This document shows positions 44,891 to 52,918 of a stretch of DNA of 64,000 nt, piece by piece. How positions within the stretch are numbered: the stretch's first letter is position 1; every line of letters begins with the position of its first letter. Source of the DNA: Halomonas sp. H10-9-1 (lineage in GTDB: Bacteria > Pseudomonadota > Gammaproteobacteria > Pseudomonadales > Halomonadaceae). Both the position numbers and the translations under genes were made by a program. The notes below the pieces were generated by a model. The model did no database searches and was not told the origin of the DNA. It saw only the letters and a program-made list of their open reading frames with translations. The stretch covers positions 2,976,001 to 3,040,000 of the forward strand of contig NZ_JAMSHO010000001.1 of NCBI RefSeq assembly GCF_040147005.1. Direction: 5' to 3'.

Positions 44891-46441
44891 TTACTGACGA
44901 ATACCCGACTTGCCGGGTGACAGGATGCCATTGGGGTCGAGCGCGTTCTTCAGCGTCTTGTGCACCTCGCGCAGCGGTTCGCCAAAGGTGCCGGCGACCT
45001 GCTCCATGAACTCGGTGTTGGTGCGGTAGAGGCCGTAGCCGCGCTTGGCAAACTCGTCGATCAGCTCGGCGAAGCAGTCGTGGGCACGCTGGGTCTCCTC
45101 CGGATCCTGGCGGTTGTAGAGCAGGTCGATGACGTGGTGCATGTCGCGCCAGCCGACGATGTACTCCGCCACATAGTCGAAGCCGTACTTGCCGAGGATC
45201 TGCTGGGCCAGCTCGGTCTGGTCCTTGGTCTCGCTACCCTTGGCCTGGGAGACCGGGGCGAACCACATGGAGCCACCGCCCCCACGCCAGTTGTAGAGGC
45301 CGAACTCCTGAAGATTCATGTCGCCCTTCATCAGTGCCGAGCGATACTCGAAGCCGCCGCCGCGCTTCTCGGCCTCCTCGCCGTGCATGATCTTCGCCTT
45401 GCCGCTGGCGCCGAAGGCCTGCTCGACGATCTTCCAGTTGACCTCGATCTGTTCCGGGGTGCCGTAGAGGGCCGCATAGACGTTCCACTCGCCGATACCC
45501 TCGTCGGCCTTGATGCGCTCGATGGCCTCGCGCGGGATGGAGTCACTGCCCTCGTAGTAGTCCTTGCGCACCACATGGGTACCGGCATCCCACAGGGTGT
45601 GCACGATCACCACGGCATTGGGGATGATCTGGGCGATGCGCAGCGGCCGCAGCACATCGACGATCTCCTCGATGTCCTCGGGGTCCTGGTACTGGATGAT
45701 GAAGGGACGATAGGCCGGCGGCTCCGGCATCAACCAAAGCCCCATCTTGGTGACGATGCCGTAGTTGGACTGGGTGAAGAGGCCGTCGATATAGGGACCG
45801 TAACCCCACTTGAAGACCTGCCAGGAGCTGGAGTTCTCTATGCCCCCCATGCCGGTGCGAATCACCTCGCCGTTGGCCAGCACCACCTCCATGCCGCACT
45901 GGAACATGAAGTGCTCGCCATAGGGGGTGTAGCCCACGCCGCGGTCCAGGGTATTGCCCACCGGGCCGGCAATCGCCGAGGGCGCCGGCGGGTCGAGCCA
46001 CAGCTTGAGGTCGTGCTCCTTGATGTAGTCGTAGAGCTGCTGGTAGGTCACCCCGGGCTCCAGCAGCGCCGTGCAGACGTCCGGGTCCACATCGAGAATC
46101 CGATTCATGCGGTGCAGGTCGAGCATCACCTGGCCGGTCTCCCCCGGGGCGGCGGAGCCGTAGCCCAGGTTCTTGCCGGTGGAGATGGTCCAGATCGGCA
46201 CCTTGTACTGGTTGCAGGTGCGCACGATCTCCTGCACCTGCTCGGTGGTCGTCGGCAGCAGGGCCGCGGAAGGGATGTAGTCCGCGTCGTCACCGGCCAT
46301 CATGATCTTGCTATAGGCCGCCAGTTGGTCGCTCTCGGTGAGGACGCTATCGGCCCCGAGGATCTCGCGAAAACGCACGAGGGCCGCGTCGAAGTCTGCC
46401 TCGGACACGCCCTTGGGAAGAATGCGCTGTGTGGTACTCAT
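44891..46441 (-). CDS. pchF: 4-cresol dehydrogenase (hydroxylating), flavoprotein subunit
   Basis: A 516-residue vanillyl-alcohol-oxidase-type flavoenzyme. The FAD-binding domain has PIWTISTGKNLGYGSAAPG (about residues 82-100) and AGPVGNTLDRGVGYTPYGEH. Tyr383 in LQEFGLYNWRGGGGSMWF aligns with the covalent FAD-tyrosine of PchF (Tyr384). VVLANGEVIRTGMGG and YVAEYIVGWRDMHHVID also match. It oxidises p-cresol with water to 4-hydroxybenzyl alcohol and on to the aldehyde, passing electrons to PchC in the periplasm. Confidence 0.93.
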   Translation of the reverse strand: MSTTQRILPKGVSEADFDAALVRFREILGADSVLTESDQLAAYSKIMMAGDDADYIPSAALLPTTTEQVQEIVRTCNQYKVPIWTISTGKNLGYGSAAPGETGQVMLDLHRMNRILDVDPDVCTALLEPGVTYQQLYDYIKEHDLKLWLDPPAPSAIAGPVGNTLDRGVGYTPYGEHFMFQCGMEVVLANGEVIRTGMGGIENSSSWQVFKWGYGPYIDGLFTQSNYGIVTKMGLWLMPEPPAYRPFIIQYQDPEDIEEIVDVLRPLRIAQIIPNAVVIVHTLWDAGTHVVRKDYYEGSDSIPREAIERIKADEGIGEWNVYAALYGTPEQIEVNWKIVEQAFGASGKAKIMHGEEAEKRGGGFEYRSALMKGDMNLQEFGLYNWRGGGGSMWFAPVSQAKGSETKDQTELAQQILGKYGFDYVAEYIVGWRDMHHVIDLLYNRQDPEETQRAHDCFAELIDEFAKRGYGLYRTNTEFMEQVAGTFGEPLREVHKTLKNALDPNGILSPGKSGIRQ

Positions 46442-46474
46442 GGAGTCGGTCTCTCGATTGTTGTGTTCAGGGGC

Positions 46475-47020
46475 TTACAGCCGAACCAGGAAGCTCAGTT
46501 CGGTGGCGCGGGTGGCCTCGCCGGCGGGACGCCTGGCCTGCCGGGAGTGGCGGCCATGGCCGTCCGCCAGCGCCAGTCGGGCATATTCGCGCCCCAGCGC
46601 GGCCTGCCAGCTGCCGGTCTCCACCGCCAGCGGCGCCGCGAGCGGGCCACGATGGCTCAGCAGCCGGTGGCGTCCCGCCTCATGGCGACCCAGCGCCAGC
46701 ACGCGGCCGCGCCCAGCCAGCAGGCTGGTGAGCAGCACCAGGCCCGCCTCGTCGGTAAAACCAGTCGCCAGGGTGCCGGCAGGCAGGGCATTGAGCGCCA
46801 GGGGATCGAGGCGACCCTCATAGCGCGGCGCCCAGCCCTGCTGACGCAGCCCCAGCCCCAGTTCGGTGGTCGATCGGTCGGCGCCATAGAGGCGGATCTC
46901 GCCCCGTGCCGGGGCATCGCTCATTCCCGCCTGGCTTGCCCAGGCGGCGCCTATGGCGAAAGGTGACGCGGCCCCCACTAGCAGGCCGTTCCTGAGCAGC
47001 TGTCGACGTGTCAGGTTCAT
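46475..47020 (-). CDS. pchX: PchX-like Tat-signal protein between pchC and pchF
   Basis: A 181-residue protein of unknown function. The N-terminus MNLTRRQLLRNGLLVGAASPFAIGAAW has a twin-arginine motif (TRRQLLR), a hydrophobic stretch and an AxA-type cut site. The mature part is arginine- and leucine-rich with ETGSWQAALGREYARLALADGHG and no known catalytic motif. Its place between pchC and pchF is that of pchX in Pseudomonas p-cresol operons. Because PchF has no signal peptide of its own, this protein might escort it through the Tat system or assist flavinylation; that is inference. Confidence 0.7.
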   Translation of the reverse strand: MNLTRRQLLRNGLLVGAASPFAIGAAWASQAGMSDAPARGEIRLYGADRSTTELGLGLRQQGWAPRYEGRLDPLALNALPAGTLATGFTDEAGLVLLTSLLAGRGRVLALGRHEAGRHRLLSHRGPLAAPLAVETGSWQAALGREYARLALADGHGRHSRQARRPAGEATRATELSFLVRL

Positions 47021-47024
47021 GGCG

Positions 47025-47408
47025 TCACTCCTCACTGTTCGAGGCGTCAGCGACTGGCGCGTCGTCCAGCTCACCGCTGACCAGGGCCTGGATCAGGGCC
47101 TCCAGCTCGGGATCACTGATCTTGGCCGCGCGGAAGGCCGGCATGGCGGCTCGGCCATGGCGCACCGTGTTGCGAATGTAGTTGCCGCGGGCCTCCCAGG
47201 CCGCCTCGGGGAAGGCGATGGTGATCTCGGGCCCGACCGCCTTGTCCGGGGCGTGGCAATGAGCACAGACCTGCCGATAGGCCTCGCTGGGCTCGCGGGC
47301 TTCCGAGGCATGGGCCACCGGAGGCAACAGGAGGGCACCGGCCAGGGCAAGAGCCCCGAGGGTACGTGAGGGGAGGTGCCGGGAAGGCACCGTTGTTGTG
47401 TTTTGCAT
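47025..47408 (-). CDS. pchC: 4-cresol dehydrogenase cytochrome c subunit
   Basis: A small c-type cytochrome of 127 residues from this start. It has a signal peptide (about 1-35, cut near AHASEA), haem motif CAHCH (about 48-52) and methionine ligand in RAAMPAF (about 89). Its size after processing, near 10 kDa, fits PchC, which takes electrons from PchF. An in-frame ATG nine codons upstream (47435) is an alternative start. First gene of the pch operon; pchX follows after four bases. Confidence 0.9.
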   Translation of the reverse strand: MQNTTTVPSRHLPSRTLGALALAGALLLPPVAHASEAREPSEAYRQVCAHCHAPDKAVGPEITIAFPEAAWEARGNYIRNTVRHGRAAMPAFRAAKISDPELEALIQALVSGELDDAPVADASNSEE

Positions 47409-47520
47409 GGTCAATGTCACCCGTCTCGTCGTCATGGGCTGGTCGGCGCAGGGCCGGCGACACTCTCTTAGACTTTAGTATAATCAAGAGGTTAACACCG
47501 GACTCCTGGCCTACTTACCC

Positions 47521-47537
47521 ATCAAGAAACGTGCCGG
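47521..47537 (-). promoter_or_regulatory. Candidate sigma-54 promoter of the pch operon
   Basis: On the minus strand CCGGCACG-TTTC-TTGAT matches the -24/-12 consensus TGGCACG-N4-TTGCW with correct spacing; the -12 GC is GA, which weakens it. It lies 113 bases before the pchC start. The divergent regulator is a sigma-54 activator, so such a promoter is expected here. Confidence 0.6.
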
Positions 47538-47589
47538 AATTTGAAAAAGCTAGATATTCAAGGCACTAGGCAGATTCCTGAAGCCCAGC

Positions 47590-47613
47590 GTTCGTGATAC
47601 GAACTCGCGTTCG
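47590..47613. promoter_or_regulatory. GTTCG-type operator between pchC and its regulator
   Basis: GTTCG-TGATA-CGAAC (47590-47604) is a palindrome followed after four bases by GTTCG (47609-47613), 19 bases from the first. The arrangement equals that before TRAP system 1. It lies upstream of the sigma-54 site for pchC and 70-93 bases before the regulator start. Confidence 0.6.
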
Positions 47614-47682
47614 CTAAAATCGATTAATCCTTTCATCACTCCTGCGCAAATCATCATTCGCGGCGTCGCCTCCAGATGCAGC

Positions 47683-49434
47683 ATGGGTGATATCCTGATG
47701 CCGCGCCTTGTTGACGAGCCTTCCATGCCTTCCAGCACTCCCCAATATCCCAGCGCCCGCGACCTGATGGATGCCCTGCGCTTCCTCCCGGAGGAGGGCC
47801 AGGTGTGGCTGGGTGAGCAGCGCATGCTGCTGATGTCGATTCAGGCATCGGCCTTCTTCCGCAACGAGCTGGTCACCACCCTGGGGATGGAGCGGGCCCG
47901 CGGCGTCTTCATTCGCCTGGGCTACTACTCGGGCCTGCAGGATGCCGAGCTTGGCGAGTCCCTGCGCGGCGAACGGCTGGGGCTGCGCGACAGCTTCCTG
48001 GCCGGCCCCCAGCTGCACGCCCTGCTGGGGCACGTCAAGGCGATCCCCGGAGCGCTCGAGATCGACCTGGAGCATGACCACTTCTACAGCGAGTTCGTCT
48101 GGCAGGGCTCCTTCGAGGTCGAGGTCTGGCGCACCCGCGGCGTGCAGAGCGCGCCGGTGTGCTGGACCCTGCTGGGCTATGCCTCCGGTTACGCCACCCA
48201 GCTGCTGGGGCGCGAGGTGCAGTATCGGGAGGTGGAGTGCCTGGGCTGTGGCGACGCCCACTGCCGGATCATCGGCAGGCTGGCCGAGGAGTGGCCCGAC
48301 CATGCGGCCTTCTCCGCCATCCTGCGCGAGGCCCCGCTGATCGATGAGCTCTACGAGCTGCAGGCCAGGGTGGCGACCCTGGAGGGTGACCTGGCACGCC
48401 GCGCCCAGGACGATGACTGGGGTCCCATCGGCAGCGCCCCCGCCTTCCGCGAGATGCTGGCCATGCTGGACAGCGCCGCCGCCTCCGAGGTGCCGGTGCT
48501 GCTGCTCGGCGAGACCGGCACCGGCAAGGAGGTCCTCGCCCGCCGCCTGCATGAGCGCAGCGAGCGCGCCGCGGGGCCCTTCGTGGCGGTCAACTGCGCC
48601 GCCATCCCGCCGGAGCTGATCGAATCGGAGCTGTTCGGTGTCGAGAAGGGCGCCTATACCGGCGCGATGCAGTCACGCCTCGGGCGCTTCGAGCGCGCCC
48701 ACGGCGGCACCCTGTTTCTCGACGAGCTCGCCGAGCTCTCGCCGCGTGCTCAGGCCGCCCTGCTGCGTGCCCTGCAGGAGCACCAGATCGAGCGGGTCGG
48801 CGGCCAGGGAGTGAAGGACGTGGATGTGCGAGTGGTAGCGGCGACCCACGCCGACCTGCTCCAGCGCGTCGAGGAGGGCCTCTTTCGCCGCGACCTCTTC
48901 TTCCGCCTCAACGCCTTCACACTCACGGTGCCGCCCCTGCGTGAGCGTCACGAGGATATTTCCGACCTGGCCGAACACTTCCTCGCCCGCTGCGAGCACC
49001 ACTACCAGCGTCGCACCCTGGGCTTCTCCGACCAGGCTCGCGCGGCCATCATCCAGTACGCCTGGCCCGGCAACGTGCGCGAGTTGAAGAACTGTATCGA
49101 GCGCGGCGTCATCCTCACAGACGACCAGAAGCACATCACTGAGCGGGCACTGTTCGGCGACTACCGGGTTCCCACGCTGCAGCGGGAGAAGGGTCAGGGG
49201 CTGGATGAACGTGGCCGGCTCTCGGCGTTGGCAGGCGCCTCGTCCATGGAGCTCACGCCCCGCCGACATATCCAGGCACTGTTCGATGCCGGATTGACGC
49301 TGGAGGATATCGAGAGGGAGATGCTGGTGGCGGCCCAGGCCGAGAGCGGGGGTAACATTGCTGCTGCCGCCCGCCGGCTGGGCATGACGCGCCCCGCCTA
49401 CGCCTATCGGCTGAAGAAGTTCGAGCTGCGCTGA
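47683..49434 (+). CDS. Sigma-54-dependent activator, XylR/DmpR type
   Basis: A 583-residue NtrC-family activator. The N-terminal XylR_N/V4R sensor domain (about 20-215) includes GYASGYATQLLGREVQYREVECLGCGDAHCRI. The AAA+ domain (about 245-480) has Walker A GETGTGKE, the sigma-54 loop GAYTGA (Tyr in place of Phe), Walker B GGTLFLDELAEL and PGNVRELKN. The C-terminal Fis-type helix-turn-helix is GNIAAAARRLGMTRPAYAYRLKKF. Such sensors bind phenols directly, so p-cresol is the probable effector. Starts 5 or 14 codons later are possible. Confidence 0.9.
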   Translation: MGDILMPRLVDEPSMPSSTPQYPSARDLMDALRFLPEEGQVWLGEQRMLLMSIQASAFFRNELVTTLGMERARGVFIRLGYYSGLQDAELGESLRGERLGLRDSFLAGPQLHALLGHVKAIPGALEIDLEHDHFYSEFVWQGSFEVEVWRTRGVQSAPVCWTLLGYASGYATQLLGREVQYREVECLGCGDAHCRIIGRLAEEWPDHAAFSAILREAPLIDELYELQARVATLEGDLARRAQDDDWGPIGSAPAFREMLAMLDSAAASEVPVLLLGETGTGKEVLARRLHERSERAAGPFVAVNCAAIPPELIESELFGVEKGAYTGAMQSRLGRFERAHGGTLFLDELAELSPRAQAALLRALQEHQIERVGGQGVKDVDVRVVAATHADLLQRVEEGLFRRDLFFRLNAFTLTVPPLRERHEDISDLAEHFLARCEHHYQRRTLGFSDQARAAIIQYAWPGNVRELKNCIERGVILTDDQKHITERALFGDYRVPTLQREKGQGLDERGRLSALAGASSMELTPRRHIQALFDAGLTLEDIEREMLVAAQAESGGNIAAAARRLGMTRPAYAYRLKKFELR

Positions 49435-49435
49435 T

Positions 49436-49460
49436 GGCGGGCGCCGGGTCGGCGCCCGCC
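49436..49460. terminator. Bidirectional hairpin terminator
   Basis: GGCGGGCGCC (49436-49445) pairs perfectly with GGCGCCCGCC (49451-49460) around a five-base loop, between the convergent activator and BKACE genes. No long T-run follows. Confidence 0.65.
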
Positions 49461-49476
49461 GGAATGAGGTTCGGGA

Positions 49477-50310
49477 TCAGGCGGGCTGGCCGAGGCCCAG
49501 GATCTCGCGGGCCTGCTGCCAGGTCGCCACCGGACGCTCATACTTCTCGCACAGCGCCACGGCGCGCTCCACCAGGGCCGCGTTGGAGGGCGCCAGGGTG
49601 TCGCGATCCAGGCGCACGTTGTCCTCGAGGCCGGTGCGGGTATGGCCGCCGGCGGCGATGGACCACTCGTTGAGCTTGAGCTGGTTGGAGCCGACACCGG
49701 CGCCGCACCACTGGGCATCCGGCGCCAGGCGCTTGAGGGTCTCGATGTAGAAATCGAAGGTCGGCTTGTCGGCCGGCATGGCGTTCTTCACGCCCATCAC
49801 GAACTGCACGTAGAGCGGGGCCTTGAGCTTGCCCTGCTGCGACAGGTTGACCGCCTGATGGATGTGCGACAGGTCGAAGGCCTCGATCTCGGGCTTGATG
49901 TCGTACTTGAGCATCTCCCCGGCCAGCCAGTCGACCAGTTGGGGCGAGTTCTCGTAGACGCGGTTAGGGAAGTTGTTGGAGCCCACCGAAAGGCTGGCCA
50001 TATCGGGCTTGAGCGGCAGCATGCCGCCGCGCTCCTCGCCGGCCCCGGAGCGGCCGCCGGTGGAGAGCTGCACGATCATCCCGGGGCAGTGCTTGTTCAG
50101 CCCTTCCAGCAGGCGGCCGAACTTTTCCGGGTCGGAGCTTGGCGTCTGGTCGTCATTACGCACGTGGCAGTGGGCAATGGTGGCACCCGCCTCGAAGGCC
50201 GCCTGGGTGCTCTCGATCTGCTCCTCGACGGTGATCGGCACGGCCGGGTTGTTTTCCTTGCGCGGCAGGCTGCCGGTGATGGCGACACAGATGATGCAGG
50301 GGTTGGACAT
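49477..50310 (-). CDS. BKACE-family beta-keto acid cleavage enzyme
   Basis: A 277-residue TIM-barrel enzyme of the Kce/BKACE (DUF849) family. These condense a beta-keto acid with acetyl-CoA to give acetoacetate and a new acyl-CoA. Zinc ligands are visible in ATIAHCHVRND (His-x-His, about residues 46-48), and the conserved Glu is in RTGLEDNVRLD. The start MSNPCIICVA has GAGAGG upstream. It is the last gene after pcaH and pcaG. That context suggests beta-ketoadipate as substrate, giving succinyl-CoA and acetoacetate, in place of PcaIJ plus PcaF; this is inference. Confidence 0.87.
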   Translation of the reverse strand: MSNPCIICVAITGSLPRKENNPAVPITVEEQIESTQAAFEAGATIAHCHVRNDDQTPSSDPEKFGRLLEGLNKHCPGMIVQLSTGGRSGAGEERGGMLPLKPDMASLSVGSNNFPNRVYENSPQLVDWLAGEMLKYDIKPEIEAFDLSHIHQAVNLSQQGKLKAPLYVQFVMGVKNAMPADKPTFDFYIETLKRLAPDAQWCGAGVGSNQLKLNEWSIAAGGHTRTGLEDNVRLDRDTLAPSNAALVERAVALCEKYERPVATWQQAREILGLGQPA

Positions 50311-50459
50311 GGTGACCTCTCGTGATACCGCAACGGTACAGTGGCTCATTATCATCAGGGGGCGTCTCCCCCGTGGCGTGTGCTCGGCGTCATCAACGCC
50401 GAACGCCGCCCCGGGGGGACGGCGCGAATGACCGGAGCCCTGGAGGCCAGGGCGCCCGA

Positions 50460-51092
50460 TCAGAAATCGAAGAAGACCGTCTCACCCTCGCCCTGCAGGC
50501 GAATATCGAGGCGATAGCGCACCTTGCCATCGACCTCCTCGCGCCTGGCGATCAGCGTCTGGCGGCGCGTCGGTGACTCGATGCGGGAGAGCACCGGACA
50601 GGCGGCATTGGCCTTGGCCTCATCCTCGAAGTAGAGGCGAGTCTGCAGGTGGATATTGATGCCGCGGGCGAAGATCGACAGATTGATATGCGGCGCCTGG
50701 ACCTGACCGCTGGCGTGGGCCACCGAACCCGGCTTGACGGTCTTGAGGGTCCACTCGCTGCCGTGGTCGAAGGTAGTGGCGGTGCGCCCGAAGCTGTTGA
50801 AGGGCTTCTCGAGGTCGAACTCTTGCTGATACTCGCCGTTGGCATCGGCCTGCCAGGCCTCGATAAAGGCATCGCGGACCAGGTCGCCGTTGCCGTCGAT
50901 CACGGTGCCGACCACCTCGATATGCTCGCCCTCGGCCCCGGGACGAGCCATCTCGTTCCAGATCTCCTCGTCCCGGGTCGGGTTGCCGGCGGCGGCCAGC
51001 GCCAGGCCAATATGCACATAAGGCCCGGCGGTCTGGGAAGCGGTCTCACGCAGCAGCAGTTCGCTGGTGGGTCGGGAATTCGGCTGGTTCAT
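50460..51092 (-). CDS. pcaG: Protocatechuate 3,4-dioxygenase alpha subunit
   Basis: A protein of 210 residues from the ATG of MNQPNSRPTSELLLRETASQTAGPYVHIGLA. An in-frame ATG 11 codons earlier overlaps the pcaH stop and is the alternative. It has the intradiol fold with AFIEAWQADANGEYQQEF and PHINLSIFARGINIHLQTRLYFEDE. As in known PcaG proteins, the full set of iron ligands is absent; the subunit supports PcaH. It follows pcaH directly. Confidence 0.93.
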   Translation of the reverse strand: MNQPNSRPTSELLLRETASQTAGPYVHIGLALAAAGNPTRDEEIWNEMARPGAEGEHIEVVGTVIDGNGDLVRDAFIEAWQADANGEYQQEFDLEKPFNSFGRTATTFDHGSEWTLKTVKPGSVAHASGQVQAPHINLSIFARGINIHLQTRLYFEDEAKANAACPVLSRIESPTRRQTLIARREEVDGKVRYRLDIRLQGEGETVFFDF

Positions 51093-51124
51093 CTCGTCAT
51101 CTCTCTCGCTGGTTCTCGAACCCA

Positions 51125-51850
51125 TCACTGGTTTTCAAAAAAGGTCTGCAGTTCGCCACGCACCACCAGGTCGAAGCGATAGGCCAGGCAGTCCATGGGC
51201 TTGCTGCGGGCCATGTCCAGGCGACCGATCATGGTCTCCACGGCCTCGGGATCCTTGAGGGTGTGGACGATGGGACACAGCGGAATCAGCGGGTCCCCCT
51301 CGAAGTACATCTGGGTGATCAAGCGAGTAGAGATCGACGGCCCCATCACCGACACGTGGATATGGGAGGGCCGCCAGCTATTGGGATCGTTGGGCCAGGG
51401 GTAGGGGCCCGGCTTGATGGTACGGAAGCGGTACCATCCCTGATCGTCGGTCAGGCAGCGACCAACGCCACCGAAGTTGGGGTCCAGGGGGGCCAGGTAG
51501 TTGTCGTTCCTGTGGCGATAGCGGCCGCCGGCGTTGGCCTGCCACATCTCCACCAGGGTGTGGGGCACCGGCTTGCCAAACTGGTCGACCACGCGGCCGA
51601 ACATGATGATGCGCTCCCCCTGGGGCAAGCCCTGGCCCTGCTCCTGGCGAAAGTTGAGCAGCAGGTCGTTATCGTGGGGGCCCATCCGCAGATGCCGGAA
51701 GTCGGGACCGGAAAGCTCCGAGGCCGTGGGCTTCTGCATGCTGACCAGCGCCTGCTGCGGTGAGCGGGCGACGGAGGTCTTGTAGCCAGGAGCATAGGCC
51801 GGCGGATGCCAGTTGCGGTCGCGCGCGACGAATCGCTTGTTGTATTGCAT
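51125..51850 (-). CDS. pcaH: Protocatechuate 3,4-dioxygenase beta subunit
   Basis: A 241-residue catalytic subunit that opens protocatechuate to 3-carboxy-cis,cis-muconate. Ferric iron ligands are visible: Tyr in GGRYRHRND, Tyr in [10 protein letters not shown], and His-x-His in [11 protein letters not shown]. The N-terminal [29 protein letters not shown] is typical of PcaH. A GAGGA site lies upstream, and a PcaQ-type box lies 91 bases before the start. Confidence 0.95.
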   Translation of the reverse strand: MQYNKRFVARDRNWHPPAYAPGYKTSVARSPQQALVSMQKPTASELSGPDFRHLRMGPHDNDLLLNFRQEQGQGLPQGERIIMFGRVVDQFGKPVPHTLVEMWQANAGGRYRHRNDNYLAPLDPNFGGVGRCLTDDQGWYRFRTIKPGPYPWPNDPNSWRPSHIHVSVMGPSISTRLITQMYFEGDPLIPLCPIVHTLKDPEAVETMIGRLDMARSKPMDCLAYRFDLVVRGELQTFFENQ

Positions 51851-51940
51851 TTCGATCCTCTCTACCTAGGAGATTTCATTGACCCGGATCAGTCTGGCGC
51901 TATTCATCTGGCCTGCCAATTGACGCCTCGGCCCCCACTT

Positions 51941-51956
51941 ATAACCCAGAGGTTAT
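51941..51956 (-). promoter_or_regulatory. PcaQ-type operator upstream of pcaH
   Basis: ATAACC-CAGA-GGTTAT is a perfect 6-4-6 inverted repeat matching the ATAACC-N4-GGTTAA site described for PcaQ in rhizobia except at the last base. Its right edge overlaps the pcaQ stop codon. The pcaH start is 91 bases downstream, so PcaQ should activate pcaHG from here. Confidence 0.8.
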
Positions 51957-52870
51957 GTGGCGCTCGCCACCATCCCCCGCAGCGTCTCACAGAAGGTCTC
52001 GAGGGCCACGGAAGGCGCCAGGCTGGTGTTGGTGCAGAGCCCCACCGAGCCGCCCTGCTGCTCCAGTGAGAGCGCCAGTTCGGCTAGCCTGTCCAGGCGC
52101 ACCGCCTCCCGCGCGGCCTCCTCGGGCGCCACCCAGACGGCATCACTCACCTGAACGTAGCGCCGGCTGAGCGGTAGCGATAGTGTCTCGAGCTGGCGAG
52201 CGGGCAGCTCAAGGCCATGGCGCACGAAGAAGCTGTCCACCTGCTGGCGCAGCGTGGTCTGAGGGGGCGGCAGCACCCAAGGGAAACGCATCAGCTGATG
52301 TGGCTCCAGTTGCGCCTCCCCGGCCAACGGGTGGCCGCTGCGAACGACCAGAATCAGCCGCTCATAGAAGAGGTGCTCGAAGGAGAGGTCGAGGATCTCA
52401 CGCGCCTCGGTCATGCGCCCCACCACCAGATCCAGCTCGCCACGCCGCAACCGTGAGAGCAGGAAGGCACTGGGGCCGGTGACCACGTTGACGCCACACT
52501 CCCCCTCCATGCCCTCCTGCCAGCGCAATATCGCCTCCGGCAGCAGCCGGCTCTCCACCGTGGAGAGGGCCCCGACGCGCAGCCAGCAGCCATTGGTTCG
52601 CCCCTCGCCGACGGCGCCGATGCCCTCCTCCAAGGCACGCAGTGCCGGACCGGCATGACGCAGCAGGGTCAGGCCGGCCTGGGTCAGGGAGACCCCCCGG
52701 GGCGTGCGTTCGAATAGGCTGGTGCCGATGGTCTCCTCGAGCTCCCGGATGGTCTTGGAGATGCCCGGCTGAGTGATCGACATCCGCTCGGCAGCCCGGA
52801 CGAAGCTGCGCTGGCGGGCCACCTCCAGAAAGGCCTGGAGGTGGCGAAGCTTGATTCGCGCGTTGATCAT
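51953..52870 (-). CDS. pcaQ: LysR-type activator PcaQ
   Basis: A 305-residue LysR regulator. The helix-turn-helix is IKLRHLQAFLEVARQRSFVRAAERMSITQPGISKTIRELEE, and the effector domain has PWVLPPPQTTLRQQVDSFF. Full-length character fits PcaQ (TIGR02424), which senses beta-carboxy-muconate or related lactones. AGGAGG precedes the ATG. It lies between pcaL and pcaH on the same strand, and its stop codon is inside the box it probably binds. Confidence 0.9.
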   Translation of the reverse strand: MINARIKLRHLQAFLEVARQRSFVRAAERMSITQPGISKTIRELEETIGTSLFERTPRGVSLTQAGLTLLRHAGPALRALEEGIGAVGEGRTNGCWLRVGALSTVESRLLPEAILRWQEGMEGECGVNVVTGPSAFLLSRLRRGELDLVVGRMTEAREILDLSFEHLFYERLILVVRSGHPLAGEAQLEPHQLMRFPWVLPPPQTTLRQQVDSFFVRHGLELPARQLETLSLPLSRRYVQVSDAVWVAPEEAAREAVRLDRLAELALSLEQQGGSVGLCTNTSLAPSVALETFCETLRGMVASAT

Positions 52871-52918
52871 TCAGGCCTCCTCCCGAGGGGCGTCGAGCAT
52901 GCCGGCAACTGAGCGACG

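Noticed and set aside
44960..46966. 668-codon plus-strand frame opposite pchF
   Set aside because: It is antisense to the strongly supported pchF and has shadow-type composition.
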